This document shows positions 56,133 to 64,000 of a stretch of DNA of 64,000 nucleotides, in pieces (the first letter of the stretch is position 1; the number at the start of each line of letters is the position of its first letter). A model generated the notes under the pieces. It saw only the letters and a program-made list of their open reading frames with translations, did no database searches and was not told where the DNA came from. A program made the translations under genes and the position numbers. This stretch comes from Candidatus Peribacteria bacterium (GTDB lineage Bacteria; Patescibacteriota; Gracilibacteria; Peribacterales; Peribacteraceae): contig JAHFJM010000001.1 of the NCBI GenBank assembly GCA_023245935.1, positions 372,001 to 436,000 on the forward strand, in the 5' to 3' direction.

Positions 56133-57338
56133 ATGGTTAGCACTCCTTCGTACGACGTCATCATCATCGGCGGATTCGGACATGTTGGACTTCCCCTCGG
56201 CATTGCTTTTGCAGACAGCGGTCTTTGTGTTGGACTCCTCGATATTGATACGGGCAAGCGACCGATGATCGAAGCGGGCACGATGCCGTTCATCGAGTAC
56301 GATGCGGAGCCGATTCTCAAAAGAGTCATTGGAAAGTCGCTCACGGTGTGCGATGGCCTGAAAGAAATCGCTTCAGCGAAGACCATCATTATTACGATTG
56401 GCACTCCCGTCGATGAATACCTGAGTCCGAAAACGCGTCCGTTCTTCGAGCTTGCAGATAGGATGGCTCCGTATCTTTCCAAGGATCAGTGTGTGATTCT
56501 TCGCAGTACTGTGTACCCCGGGACTTCTCAGTCACTCTCTGATCATTGGAAGAAGATGGGTAAAGATGTTCAGATTGCGTTTTGTCCTGAACGCATTGTT
56601 CAAGGATATGCGATTCGGGAGTTGAAGACTCTTCCGCAAGTGGTATCGGGGACTTCGCCCCAGGCGATCTCGATTGCGAGTGCACTTTTTCGAAAGCTTG
56701 GAGTGGAAATTATAGAGGTGAGCATGGAAGAGGCTGAGCTAACCAAGCTCTTCCTTAATGCCTGGCGCTACATCCAGTTCGCCGTTGGCAATCAGTTTTA
56801 CATGATGGCGAAGGATCGCGGGCTTGATTATGCAAAGATCTATCATGCTATGACACACCACTATGACAGGGGAGGCATACCTGGTCCGGGGTTTGCTGCA
56901 GGTCCGTGCCTGTTGAAAGACACCATGCAGCTTTCGGCTGCTTATCGCAATCAGTTCTTTATCGGTCATGCTGCAATGATGGTGAATGAAGGTCTGCCTG
57001 CTTTTGTCATTGATAAGCTGCTTGCAGAGTGTGGTTCGATTGCCGGGAAGACTATTGGCATTCTTGGCATGGCTTTTAAGAAAGATATTGATGACACTCG
57101 AGATTCTCTCTCGTTCAAGCTGCTGAAGATTTTACGTTTCCATGGCGCGACGGTTCTCGTGAGCGATGAGTTTGCTTCTGATCTGTCTTTTGTTCCAAGT
57201 GAGAAGGTTTTGAAGGAGGCTGACATCATCATTATCGGCGTACCGCACACGGCGTACCGCACACTCAAGATTCCCAGGGGGAAGCATGTGATCGATTTAT
57301 GGGGAGTGATTCCTTTCGGTTCATCGACTCCATCATGA
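56133..57338 (+). CDS. UDP-glucose/GDP-mannose dehydrogenase-family protein
   Basis: 'VIIIGGFGHVGLPLGIAFADSG', 'STVYPGTSQ', 'PGFAAGPCLLKDTMQLSA' catalytic Cys region, 'ILGMAFKKDIDDTRDSLSFKLL'. Confidence 0.9.
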   Translation: MVSTPSYDVIIIGGFGHVGLPLGIAFADSGLCVGLLDIDTGKRPMIEAGTMPFIEYDAEPILKRVIGKSLTVCDGLKEIASAKTIIITIGTPVDEYLSPKTRPFFELADRMAPYLSKDQCVILRSTVYPGTSQSLSDHWKKMGKDVQIAFCPERIVQGYAIRELKTLPQVVSGTSPQAISIASALFRKLGVEIIEVSMEEAELTKLFLNAWRYIQFAVGNQFYMMAKDRGLDYAKIYHAMTHHYDRGGIPGPGFAAGPCLLKDTMQLSAAYRNQFFIGHAAMMVNEGLPAFVIDKLLAECGSIAGKTIGILGMAFKKDIDDTRDSLSFKLLKILRFHGATVLVSDEFASDLSFVPSEKVLKEADIIIIGVPHTAYRTLKIPRGKHVIDLWGVIPFGSSTPS

Positions 57339-58666
57339 AAATCTTCATTCTCACGAGTGACCTTCCCTGTCGTGCACATGGGCGGGAACATGTGACCGCG
57401 CTTCATATCGTTACACGCGAGATCATTGTGGAGTTGGCACGCACGCATCAGATTATTTTGCAGATCATTCTACCGCTTTCCCGCAAGACCAAGGTCTTCT
57501 CGGATGCGGAGAAGAAGGAAGTCGACGATCTTCTACGGTGCGGTGTCACCGTGCTTTCTCCGATTTTTCCCGATGCATACCGTCCTTTGAAAGGACCGAA
57601 GAGCTTCCGTACGCTCTCTTTACTTCTTCGTCCGTCTGAATGTCTCAAGCACTTTTATCCTGCTTCACAACTGCACACTCTGATGCGAAGTCGTATCGAA
57701 AAAGCAAAGGCGGATATTGTTTTTCCGCTCTGGTCGGTTGATGGCACTGCTGCGACGGAAGGATGTGAGATACCGCGTATGGTGTATCAGGGGGATATCG
57801 ATTTCGAGCCGCGACTCTGCCAGTTTCTCGACCGTGATTTTTTTGGGGCAGATTCGAATGCCGGTAGTTCTCTGCGCAGGTGGTGCGCCATTCTCGATCG
57901 TAGAGTGCGTCTCTGGCTTTTTGAACGCACACACTTGCGTCTGATGCGTGGCGTTGAATCGATTGCTCACGTGTCTGCTTGCAATGTCGAATACTATACA
58001 CGACATGGACATCCACGATCTTTTTATATCGGCAATACCTGGAGCGATCCGGGCAAAGAGAAACTTTTTCCTGCAGTTCAGCGGTCGCATGCATCGGGGC
58101 AAAGAACCGTTCGCATCATCGGGCATGTTGGTTACTTGAATCGAACTGGAGGTGCCTATGGGTTACGGTGCCTGCTGCAGGATGTATTGCCACATTTGTC
58201 GTCAATGCTTCGAGATTATCCTCATGAGATCCATATTCTTGGAGGAGGACGTCTTCTTCCTTCTCTTATTGCACTGACATCTTTTCCGCACGTTTTGATG
58301 CGCGGATTCGTCGAAGATCTGGATTCGGAACTCGCGATGAATGATGTGTTTCTCCTGCTGAATAATGCTGGTCGTTATAAGGCTGCCTATACGCGCCATC
58401 TTCTTGCATGGTCGATGGGGCTCTGTCTTGTTGTTCATAGCGGGAGCCGCAAGGCAATGCCGGAGATCGTCCACGGCGAGAATGCTCTCGTTGGTTCTTC
58501 GGGTGAAGAAATCGCAAAATTGATAGTCCGTGCTGCCACCGATCCTGTGCTCAATCGTCGCATACGCGAAGGCGGTCGACGAACCTATGAGCAGTGTTTC
58601 ACCCCTCCCCGTATTGCGAAACGCTTTTCGGATGAGTGTGAGCGCATGATAAAGAGCAGCCGATGA
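57335..58666 (+). CDS. Glycosyltransferase (GT-B-like)
   Basis: 'LTSDLPCRAHGREHVTALHIVTREII'; C-terminal 'KAMPEIVHGENALVGSSGEEIAKLIVRAATDPVLNRRIREGGRRTYEQCF'; ATGA overlap. Confidence 0.8.
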   Translation: MKIFILTSDLPCRAHGREHVTALHIVTREIIVELARTHQIILQIILPLSRKTKVFSDAEKKEVDDLLRCGVTVLSPIFPDAYRPLKGPKSFRTLSLLLRPSECLKHFYPASQLHTLMRSRIEKAKADIVFPLWSVDGTAATEGCEIPRMVYQGDIDFEPRLCQFLDRDFFGADSNAGSSLRRWCAILDRRVRLWLFERTHLRLMRGVESIAHVSACNVEYYTRHGHPRSFYIGNTWSDPGKEKLFPAVQRSHASGQRTVRIIGHVGYLNRTGGAYGLRCLLQDVLPHLSSMLRDYPHEIHILGGGRLLPSLIALTSFPHVLMRGFVEDLDSELAMNDVFLLLNNAGRYKAAYTRHLLAWSMGLCLVVHSGSRKAMPEIVHGENALVGSSGEEIAKLIVRAATDPVLNRRIREGGRRTYEQCFTPPRIAKRFSDECERMIKSSR

Positions 58667-58731
58667 CGTGTTGTTGCAATTGCTCTATGATCGGGAGCAG
58701 TGGCAGAACGCCGAATTATTGATTCTCTATT

Positions 58732-59733
58732 ATGGCAAAGAAGTTCTTAGTCACCGGCGGTCTTGGGTTCATCGGAGCGTCGCTTGTGTCGGCTTTGCAC
58801 GCTCGTCGTGATACGGTCAGGGTGCTTGATAATTCCTCTCGGGGATCCAGGGAGAAACTGGGTGAGGGTGTGTCGGTTGAAATCATCGAAGGCGATATCC
58901 GCGATCCTTTGATTGTGCAAAGGGCAGTTAAGGGAGTCGACAGTGTGATCCATCTTGCCTATGTGAATGGAACAGAGTTCTTCTACAAACATCCTGCCTA
59001 CGTGCTGGATGTCGGCGTCAAAGGTATGGTCAATGTGCTCGATGCATGCATGAAGCATGGCATTCCAGAGCTTATTCTTGCTTCCAGTTCTGAGGTTTAT
59101 CAGACGCCACCAACAGTACCGACGGATGAATCAGTTCCTCTCTCTATTCCTGATCCCCTCAATTCTCGATACTCGTATGGAGGCGGCAAGATCATCAGTG
59201 AGCTTCTGGCCCTGAACTACGGTCGTGAGCACCTGAAGCGTTGTGTCATTTTTCGCCCGCACAATGTCTACGGTCCGATGATGGGATTTGAGCATGTGAT
59301 TCCGCAGTTTATAGAGCGTCTGAAAACATTGCAGACCTCAAGCAGTGTACCGACGCCTTTCCCCATTCAGGGTGACGGTACCCAAACTCGCTCGTTCATT
59401 TTCATTGATGATTTTACGGCGGGTCTTCTTTCCGTCATCGACCGTGGGGAGCATCTGAATATTTATCACATCGGGACGATGGAAGAAGTGACGATCAGGC
59501 AACTTGCTGAGCAGGTCGCTTCCTGTATGGATCTTCGAATCGCCGTACAGCCCGGTCCGGAGGCTGACGGCGGAACATCGAGACGTTGTCCGGATATCTC
59601 AAAACTCAAGAAACTCGGTTTTTCGCCGACGTTCAGTCTTGCCGCAGGCTTACAGCCGACGGTTGCATGGTACCGTGATCACGACAAGCCTCTCCGTTCG
59701 TTTTCTTCGTCTCCTTCACTCTTTCTTCCATGA
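58732..59733 (+). CDS. NAD-dependent epimerase/dehydratase (SDR)
   Basis: 'FLVTGGLGFIGASLVSAL', 'SSSEVYQTPPTVPTDES', 'YSYGGGKIISEL'. Confidence 0.92.
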   Translation: MAKKFLVTGGLGFIGASLVSALHARRDTVRVLDNSSRGSREKLGEGVSVEIIEGDIRDPLIVQRAVKGVDSVIHLAYVNGTEFFYKHPAYVLDVGVKGMVNVLDACMKHGIPELILASSSEVYQTPPTVPTDESVPLSIPDPLNSRYSYGGGKIISELLALNYGREHLKRCVIFRPHNVYGPMMGFEHVIPQFIERLKTLQTSSSVPTPFPIQGDGTQTRSFIFIDDFTAGLLSVIDRGEHLNIYHIGTMEEVTIRQLAEQVASCMDLRIAVQPGPEADGGTSRRCPDISKLKKLGFSPTFSLAAGLQPTVAWYRDHDKPLRSFSSSPSLFLP

Positions 59734-60989
59734 CCACACTGACGTACGGTCCCATCACTGCCTGCCAAATTTGCGGATCCAATGATCTTCGGTCGGTTCT
59801 CTTCCTCGGCTACCTGCCACCGGTGAATACCATGCAGACGATCGGCACGGCTCATGACAAACAGGAATGGTTCCCCGCTGAAATTCTCCGTTGTCCCGAG
59901 TGCTCTCTTGTTCAGCTCGGGTACGCGGCTGATCCGAATGTTCTCTTCCCACCGGACTATCCGTACAGAAGCGGTACGACGAGGATTCTGCGGGAGAATT
60001 TTGCCGATCTCCAGCGCGAAGCGAAGGCTCTCCTCGGTCTCACGAACAAGGATCTCATCATCGACATCGGTTCGAACGACGGCACGCTTCTCAAGAATTT
60101 CCTAGACGGCGGGAACCGTGTTCTCGGAGTCGAACCGTCGCTGAATGCGAAGCTCGCGGAGGATATGGGTGTCGAAACGAAGATGACATTCTTCGGTTCA
60201 AGCGTTGTAGAGCCGATTCTGAAGAGTCATGGCAAGGCGAAAGTCATCACGGCTGCCAATGTCTTCGCGCATATCCACGGTCTCGATGGGATTATGAAAA
60301 GTATCGTTGCCCTGCTCGAAGACGATGGCGTTTTCATTTCGGAATCGCACTATCTGCTCGATCTTCTTACAACCGTTCAGTACGACACCATCTACCATGA
60401 ACATCTTCGACATTACTCGGTCACGAGTCTTCGCTTCCTGCTCGAGCGGTACGGGCTTACTATTTTTCACGCGAAACGCATTCCCACGCACGGTGGCTCC
60501 ATCCGCGTGTATGCGAGTAAGTCGAAGCGTGCAGTGAATGCATCGGTTGCGGCAATGCTGAAAGAAGAAGAGGAAGCAGGACTTCAAGGTGACGCATGGG
60601 TGAAGCCTTTCCGTGATCGTGTATTGCATTCAAAGCTCGCACTCTATGAACTTCTTACGAAGATCAAATCTTCCGGCAAGCGTATCTATGCCATCAGCGC
60701 GCCCTCGCGTGCTTCGACGCTCGTGAACTACGTGGGGCTCGATGACGGCATCATCGATTGTGTTCTGGAGATCCAGGGTTCCAAGAAGATCGGCAAGTAC
60801 ATGCCCGGTCGGCATATTCCCGTTCTTGATGAAGCGAAGCTCTATCAGGATCAGCCCGAGTATGCACTGCTGCTTTCCTGGCATATCGGAGCTGAACTCA
60901 TGCCAAATCTGAAGAAGCGGGGATTCAAGGGTGATTTCATCGTGCCGCTGCCGGAACCGAGGATTATGAAGAATGCCAGTTTCATCTAG
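59730..60989 (+). CDS. Sugar C-methyltransferase-family protein (N-terminal Zn-binding, Methyltransf_13/14-like)
   Basis: 'CQICGSNDLRSVLFLGYLPPVN', 'ILRCPECSLVQL', 'DIGSNDGTLLKNF'; ATGA overlap. Confidence 0.87.
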   Translation: MTTLTYGPITACQICGSNDLRSVLFLGYLPPVNTMQTIGTAHDKQEWFPAEILRCPECSLVQLGYAADPNVLFPPDYPYRSGTTRILRENFADLQREAKALLGLTNKDLIIDIGSNDGTLLKNFLDGGNRVLGVEPSLNAKLAEDMGVETKMTFFGSSVVEPILKSHGKAKVITAANVFAHIHGLDGIMKSIVALLEDDGVFISESHYLLDLLTTVQYDTIYHEHLRHYSVTSLRFLLERYGLTIFHAKRIPTHGGSIRVYASKSKRAVNASVAAMLKEEEEAGLQGDAWVKPFRDRVLHSKLALYELLTKIKSSGKRIYAISAPSRASTLVNYVGLDDGIIDCVLEIQGSKKIGKYMPGRHIPVLDEAKLYQDQPEYALLLSWHIGAELMPNLKKRGFKGDFIVPLPEPRIMKNASFI

Positions 60990-61002
60990 TAGTTCTATCG
61001 GT

Positions 61003-61899
61003 TTAGAGAATGGTTAGTCCTTCCTTGAGACTGATTCTTGGTTCCCAGCCAATCAGCTTCTTTGTTCGTTCTATATTTGCAAGGGTGATGCGTGCCTCCC
61101 CTGCGCGTTCCGGGATATGAGTTGCTGTCCCTAGGAACATTTGAGCGATTTCATTGATCGTGTATGCCTTTCCGGAGCCGACATTGCATACTTCATTTTG
61201 TACATCACAGAGTGCAGCCCGCAGATTCGCTTCGGCTACATCGTAGACGTGAACGAAATCCCTCGACTGTTCGCCGTCTCCGGTAATCGTCAGTTGTTGA
61301 CCATTTCGATGCTGGTGATGAAAAACGCCGATCACAGACGAGTACGCATTGAAAGGATTCTTTGGATTGAAGGAGCGTGGACCGTAGACATTGAAGTATC
61401 GAAGTGAGATAACCGGGATATTCCACCTTTTTCCGAGCAGTAAGCAGTACTGTTCCGCAGTGTATTTTTGCAGTGCGTAGGGACTGAGGCAGGAGATTAC
61501 CGCTCTTTCAGTTGTGGGGAGTTCCGTGGGTGTGCCGTAACAGGCGGACGAACTGCAGATAACAAATTTCCGGACACGATGCTTGCGGGTGGCCATCAGA
61601 CAGTTGATCGTTCCGATCACGTTCACGTATTCATGGAGGAGCGGCTCATCGAATGAGGGCTGTATGCGGGGAAGTGCGGCTGCGTGGAAAACGTAGTCCA
61701 TATCCTGGAATGCCGTTTCAAGAGAGTCTGCCTGCGTGATGTCTGCTTCGACGATCTGGCAAGCAGCCGGTATATTCGCACGGTTTCCTGTCGAAAAATT
61801 ATCGAGGATCGTCACCTCAAATCCTTCACGCAGCAGTCGTTCGGCAATGTGAGAGCCGATGAAGCCTGCACCACCGGTGACAAGACAACGAATGCTCAT
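61003..61899 (-). CDS. NAD-dependent epimerase/dehydratase (SDR)
   Basis: 'CLVTGGAGFIGSHIAERLL', 'SSSACYGTPTELPTTE', 'PYALQKYTAEQYC'. Confidence 0.92.
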   Translation of the reverse strand: MSIRCLVTGGAGFIGSHIAERLLREGFEVTILDNFSTGNRANIPAACQIVEADITQADSLETAFQDMDYVFHAAALPRIQPSFDEPLLHEYVNVIGTINCLMATRKHRVRKFVICSSSACYGTPTELPTTERAVISCLSPYALQKYTAEQYCLLLGKRWNIPVISLRYFNVYGPRSFNPKNPFNAYSSVIGVFHHQHRNGQQLTITGDGEQSRDFVHVYDVAEANLRAALCDVQNEVCNVGSGKAYTINEIAQMFLGTATHIPERAGEARITLANIERTKKLIGWEPRISLKEGLTIL

Positions 61900-62999
61900 A
61901 GTGATGTTGCAAGATCAAGTGCTTCACGGATGGCATCTTCGATTCCTTTATATTTGAATGTCCCCAAACGTCCGATGGAAAAGAAGTTCGTTGGGTACAG
62001 ACCCTTGTACTGCTCGAAGCGTTTCAATTCCGGTTCACTCTGCACAGGATAGAATCGACCTCGTTTCGATGGGATCTCAATCCCAAGAAGCGTATGTGGT
62101 GATTGATGACCGGTGATTTTCTTGAATTCTGTCACGCGGGTGAAGGACTCTTTTCCGCTGTAATGGATCCAGGTCATCTCCGGCGGCAGAGCGTATTCGA
62201 TGGGTAGCATGACTTTCAGGAAGTCTCTGCCACAGTAGCGTAGCTTCCCGTAGGCCTGTGAGAACAGCGTGTCGATGTGAATCGTATTGATAATGACATC
62301 CCCCGTAAACTCGCCTTTCGTCGTATGAACGATACGCGTTTCCGGATCGAAGCGTTGAACGTAACACTCGTAGATCGTTTGGACATCCATCAACGATTTT
62401 TTGAAGTAACTGTTATAGCCCTCTTTGTCTTCGGGATATCCTTGGAATTGATCCGTATAGAGACGGTCGTCTCCGGTTCGGATCGGCGTTCCTTTATTCA
62501 CCCAATTGAAGTCGGCGACGAGTTCTTGGTTTGAATCAATGCCCCACATTTTCTCGGAGTAGTGGTGGACGAATTTTTCGTAGAGTGTAGGGCCGATCGC
62601 ATCGAGCCAGTAGGACTCGAAGTTCTTGACGGATGGTTTTTTCTTTTTTGCCACGGCGAGTTCAGCGTCAATTCTCTCGTGATCGTGCATGAGTCGGATA
62701 TCAGCTTCTTGCAGTGGATAGTGGTAAAATTGGGAATCTTGTTCTACGTATGTCCATGTCTTGGTATTGAATTTTCGCAGTGCCACCATGCTTGTCATGT
62801 GTGCGTAGACCTCCTGATCCCACGTGAAGAAGATGCGCGGTCCGAATGTATAGGGGTGTCCTCCGTAGAACTGCGTCCACGTTCCTCCTCCCGGGTTTTT
62901 GTCTCCCTCGAGCACGGTCACTGCATAGCCTTTCTTCTGCAGGAGCCATGCTGCCGTAGCGCCTGAGAATCCGGCGCCGATGATCAAAGCTTTTTTCAT
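61896..62999 (-). CDS. UDP-galactopyranose mutase-like FAD protein
   Basis: 'MKKALIIGAGFSGATAAWLLQKKGYAVTVLEGDKNPGGGTWTQFYGGHPYTFGPRIFFTWD'. Confidence 0.82.
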   Translation of the reverse strand: MKKALIIGAGFSGATAAWLLQKKGYAVTVLEGDKNPGGGTWTQFYGGHPYTFGPRIFFTWDQEVYAHMTSMVALRKFNTKTWTYVEQDSQFYHYPLQEADIRLMHDHERIDAELAVAKKKKPSVKNFESYWLDAIGPTLYEKFVHHYSEKMWGIDSNQELVADFNWVNKGTPIRTGDDRLYTDQFQGYPEDKEGYNSYFKKSLMDVQTIYECYVQRFDPETRIVHTTKGEFTGDVIINTIHIDTLFSQAYGKLRYCGRDFLKVMLPIEYALPPEMTWIHYSGKESFTRVTEFKKITGHQSPHTLLGIEIPSKRGRFYPVQSEPELKRFEQYKGLYPTNFFSIGRLGTFKYKGIEDAIREALDLATSL

Positions 63000-63004
63000 A
63001 AAAA

Positions 63005-64000
63005 TCAGCAGATGAGATCGTGAAAACTGAGAACGCGTACGGGTTTTTTCACGGTGGCATCGATCTGTTTCCTCACGTCCTCTTCCCAACCGCTTGCGAT
63101 GAGGATGGTATCGCAGTTCTTCTCATCGATGGCTTTCGGTGGATGAATTTCGTGACCGGCAATCGAGAGAAACTTTCCCTGATTCGCCGGATTCGGATCA
63201 ACGTAGACGACGTCATCATGACTCCATCCCGCATCAATGGCGAACTGATGACCGATGGACCCCGTTCCCCAGACGGCGAGTGGGTGAGCACTCTTGAGTG
63301 CGTGTAATCGGGGAAGATACTTCTCGCGGAAACGCCGCGGGAATTCTTCGAGGACTTGGTGCATACGGAAATCCATGAACCATGAGGATGGCGTGCGTCT
63401 CGCGGATCCGGCATCTTTTCTGCATAGTGCCATCTGGAAAGGGAATTGCATGTAAGCAGAGAAGCTCTCACGGTGCAGGATCGTGCTGACGCCACAGAGC
63501 TCAAGAATTTTCTCCAGTGAAGCAGGAGTGAAGTAGGAAATGTGGTCGACATGAAATTCCGGATAGAACATGGTCTGCAGCGATCCGAGACTGTCTGGAA
63601 CTTCGACGTACATCATGCCACCGGGCTTCACTGCCTCCCATGCAGCTTGCAACATCGGTACCGGATCGGTCAGGTGTTCAACGATGTGACGCAGTACCAT
63701 GACATCGACGCTTTGCGGTTCATACAATCCTGCGCGGAAGAATTCCTTGCGGATCGACAAGCCGTACTTCGTGATGGCATTCTCGGCGAATGGGGACGGT
63801 TCCACTCCCTCGCAGTCAAAGCCCCTGTCACGCATTAACGAAAGAAAGAAGCCGTCATGCGCTCCTATTTCCACCATTCTACCGCGTTGCCGTATTGTCG
63901 TCGCCAGCCAGTCGGCAACGAATGTGGTGTATCGCAGTTGTGTAGGGGAAAGACCGGTCGGTACATACCCGGCGTATGTTTCTCCGTAAATTTCTTTCGT
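63005..64000 (-). CDS. SAM-dependent sugar C-methyltransferase, truncated by the window edge
   Basis: 'MVEIGAHDGFFLSLMRDRGFDCEGVEPS'; frame stays open upstream to 64000 ('TKEIYGETYAGYVPTGLSPTQLRYTTFVADWLATTIRQRGR'). Confidence 0.85.
   Translation of the reverse strand, partial: TKEIYGETYAGYVPTGLSPTQLRYTTFVADWLATTIRQRGRMVEIGAHDGFFLSLMRDRGFDCEGVEPSPFAENAITKYGLSIRKEFFRAGLYEPQSVDVMVLRHIVEHLTDPVPMLQAAWEAVKPGGMMYVEVPDSLGSLQTMFYPEFHVDHISYFTPASLEKILELCGVSTILHRESFSAYMQFPFQMALCRKDAGSARRTPSSWFMDFRMHQVLEEFPRRFREKYLPRLHALKSAHPLAVWGTGSIGHQFAIDAGWSHDDVVYVDPNPANQGKFLSIAGHEIHPPKAIDEKNCDTILIASGWEEDVRKQIDATVKKPVRVLSFHDLIC

Noticed and set aside
56133-56153. TTAGCACTC half-site reminiscent of CIRCE
   Set aside because: No matching inverted GAGTGCTAA half-site nearby, and not upstream of a heat-shock gene.

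Overview
This 64 kb window looks like a bacterial chromosome segment. The gene content resembles the Candidate Phyla Radiation, possibly Peregrinibacteria; that placement is an inference, not tested. From about 1 to 35 kb it is mainly housekeeping: two tandem PurP-like ATP-grasp genes, trxA, pgi, ruvA, an M23 peptidase, rsmI, gyrA, rpmE, hrcA, a TraG/VirD4-like ATPase, an SLH/Calx-beta surface protein, uppP, dgkA, glyA, 5-FTHF cyclo-ligase, dnaX, a DsbA-like protein, dcd, pdxS/pdxT and a flavodoxin plus 2-oxoacid:ferredoxin oxidoreductase locus. From about 36 to 64 kb it is a large surface-glycan locus containing glycosyltransferases, SDR epimerases, an aminotransferase, an N-acetyltransferase, a WbpG/HisH/HisF-like amidination set, methyltransferases, an ABC exporter and a UGM-like protein. 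rluA-like and trpS genes are embedded in it. I could fold three tRNA genes: Cys, Ala and Val. The most unusual signals lie outside ordinary gene calls. (1) Many short tandem arrays have a strict period (usually 7 bp, once 9, once 6) but drifting sequence. They lie between genes, often as hairpins, and also in frame inside conserved enzymes. (2) A recurring arrangement puts exactly 6 nt between a -10 hexamer and the start codon, suggesting leaderless mRNAs. (3) The tRNA-Cys appears to have a paired A18/G55 substitution. (4) A two-copy dispersed palindromic element of about 120-145 bp is present. All calls come from reading the sequence and the ORF track; no searches were run.
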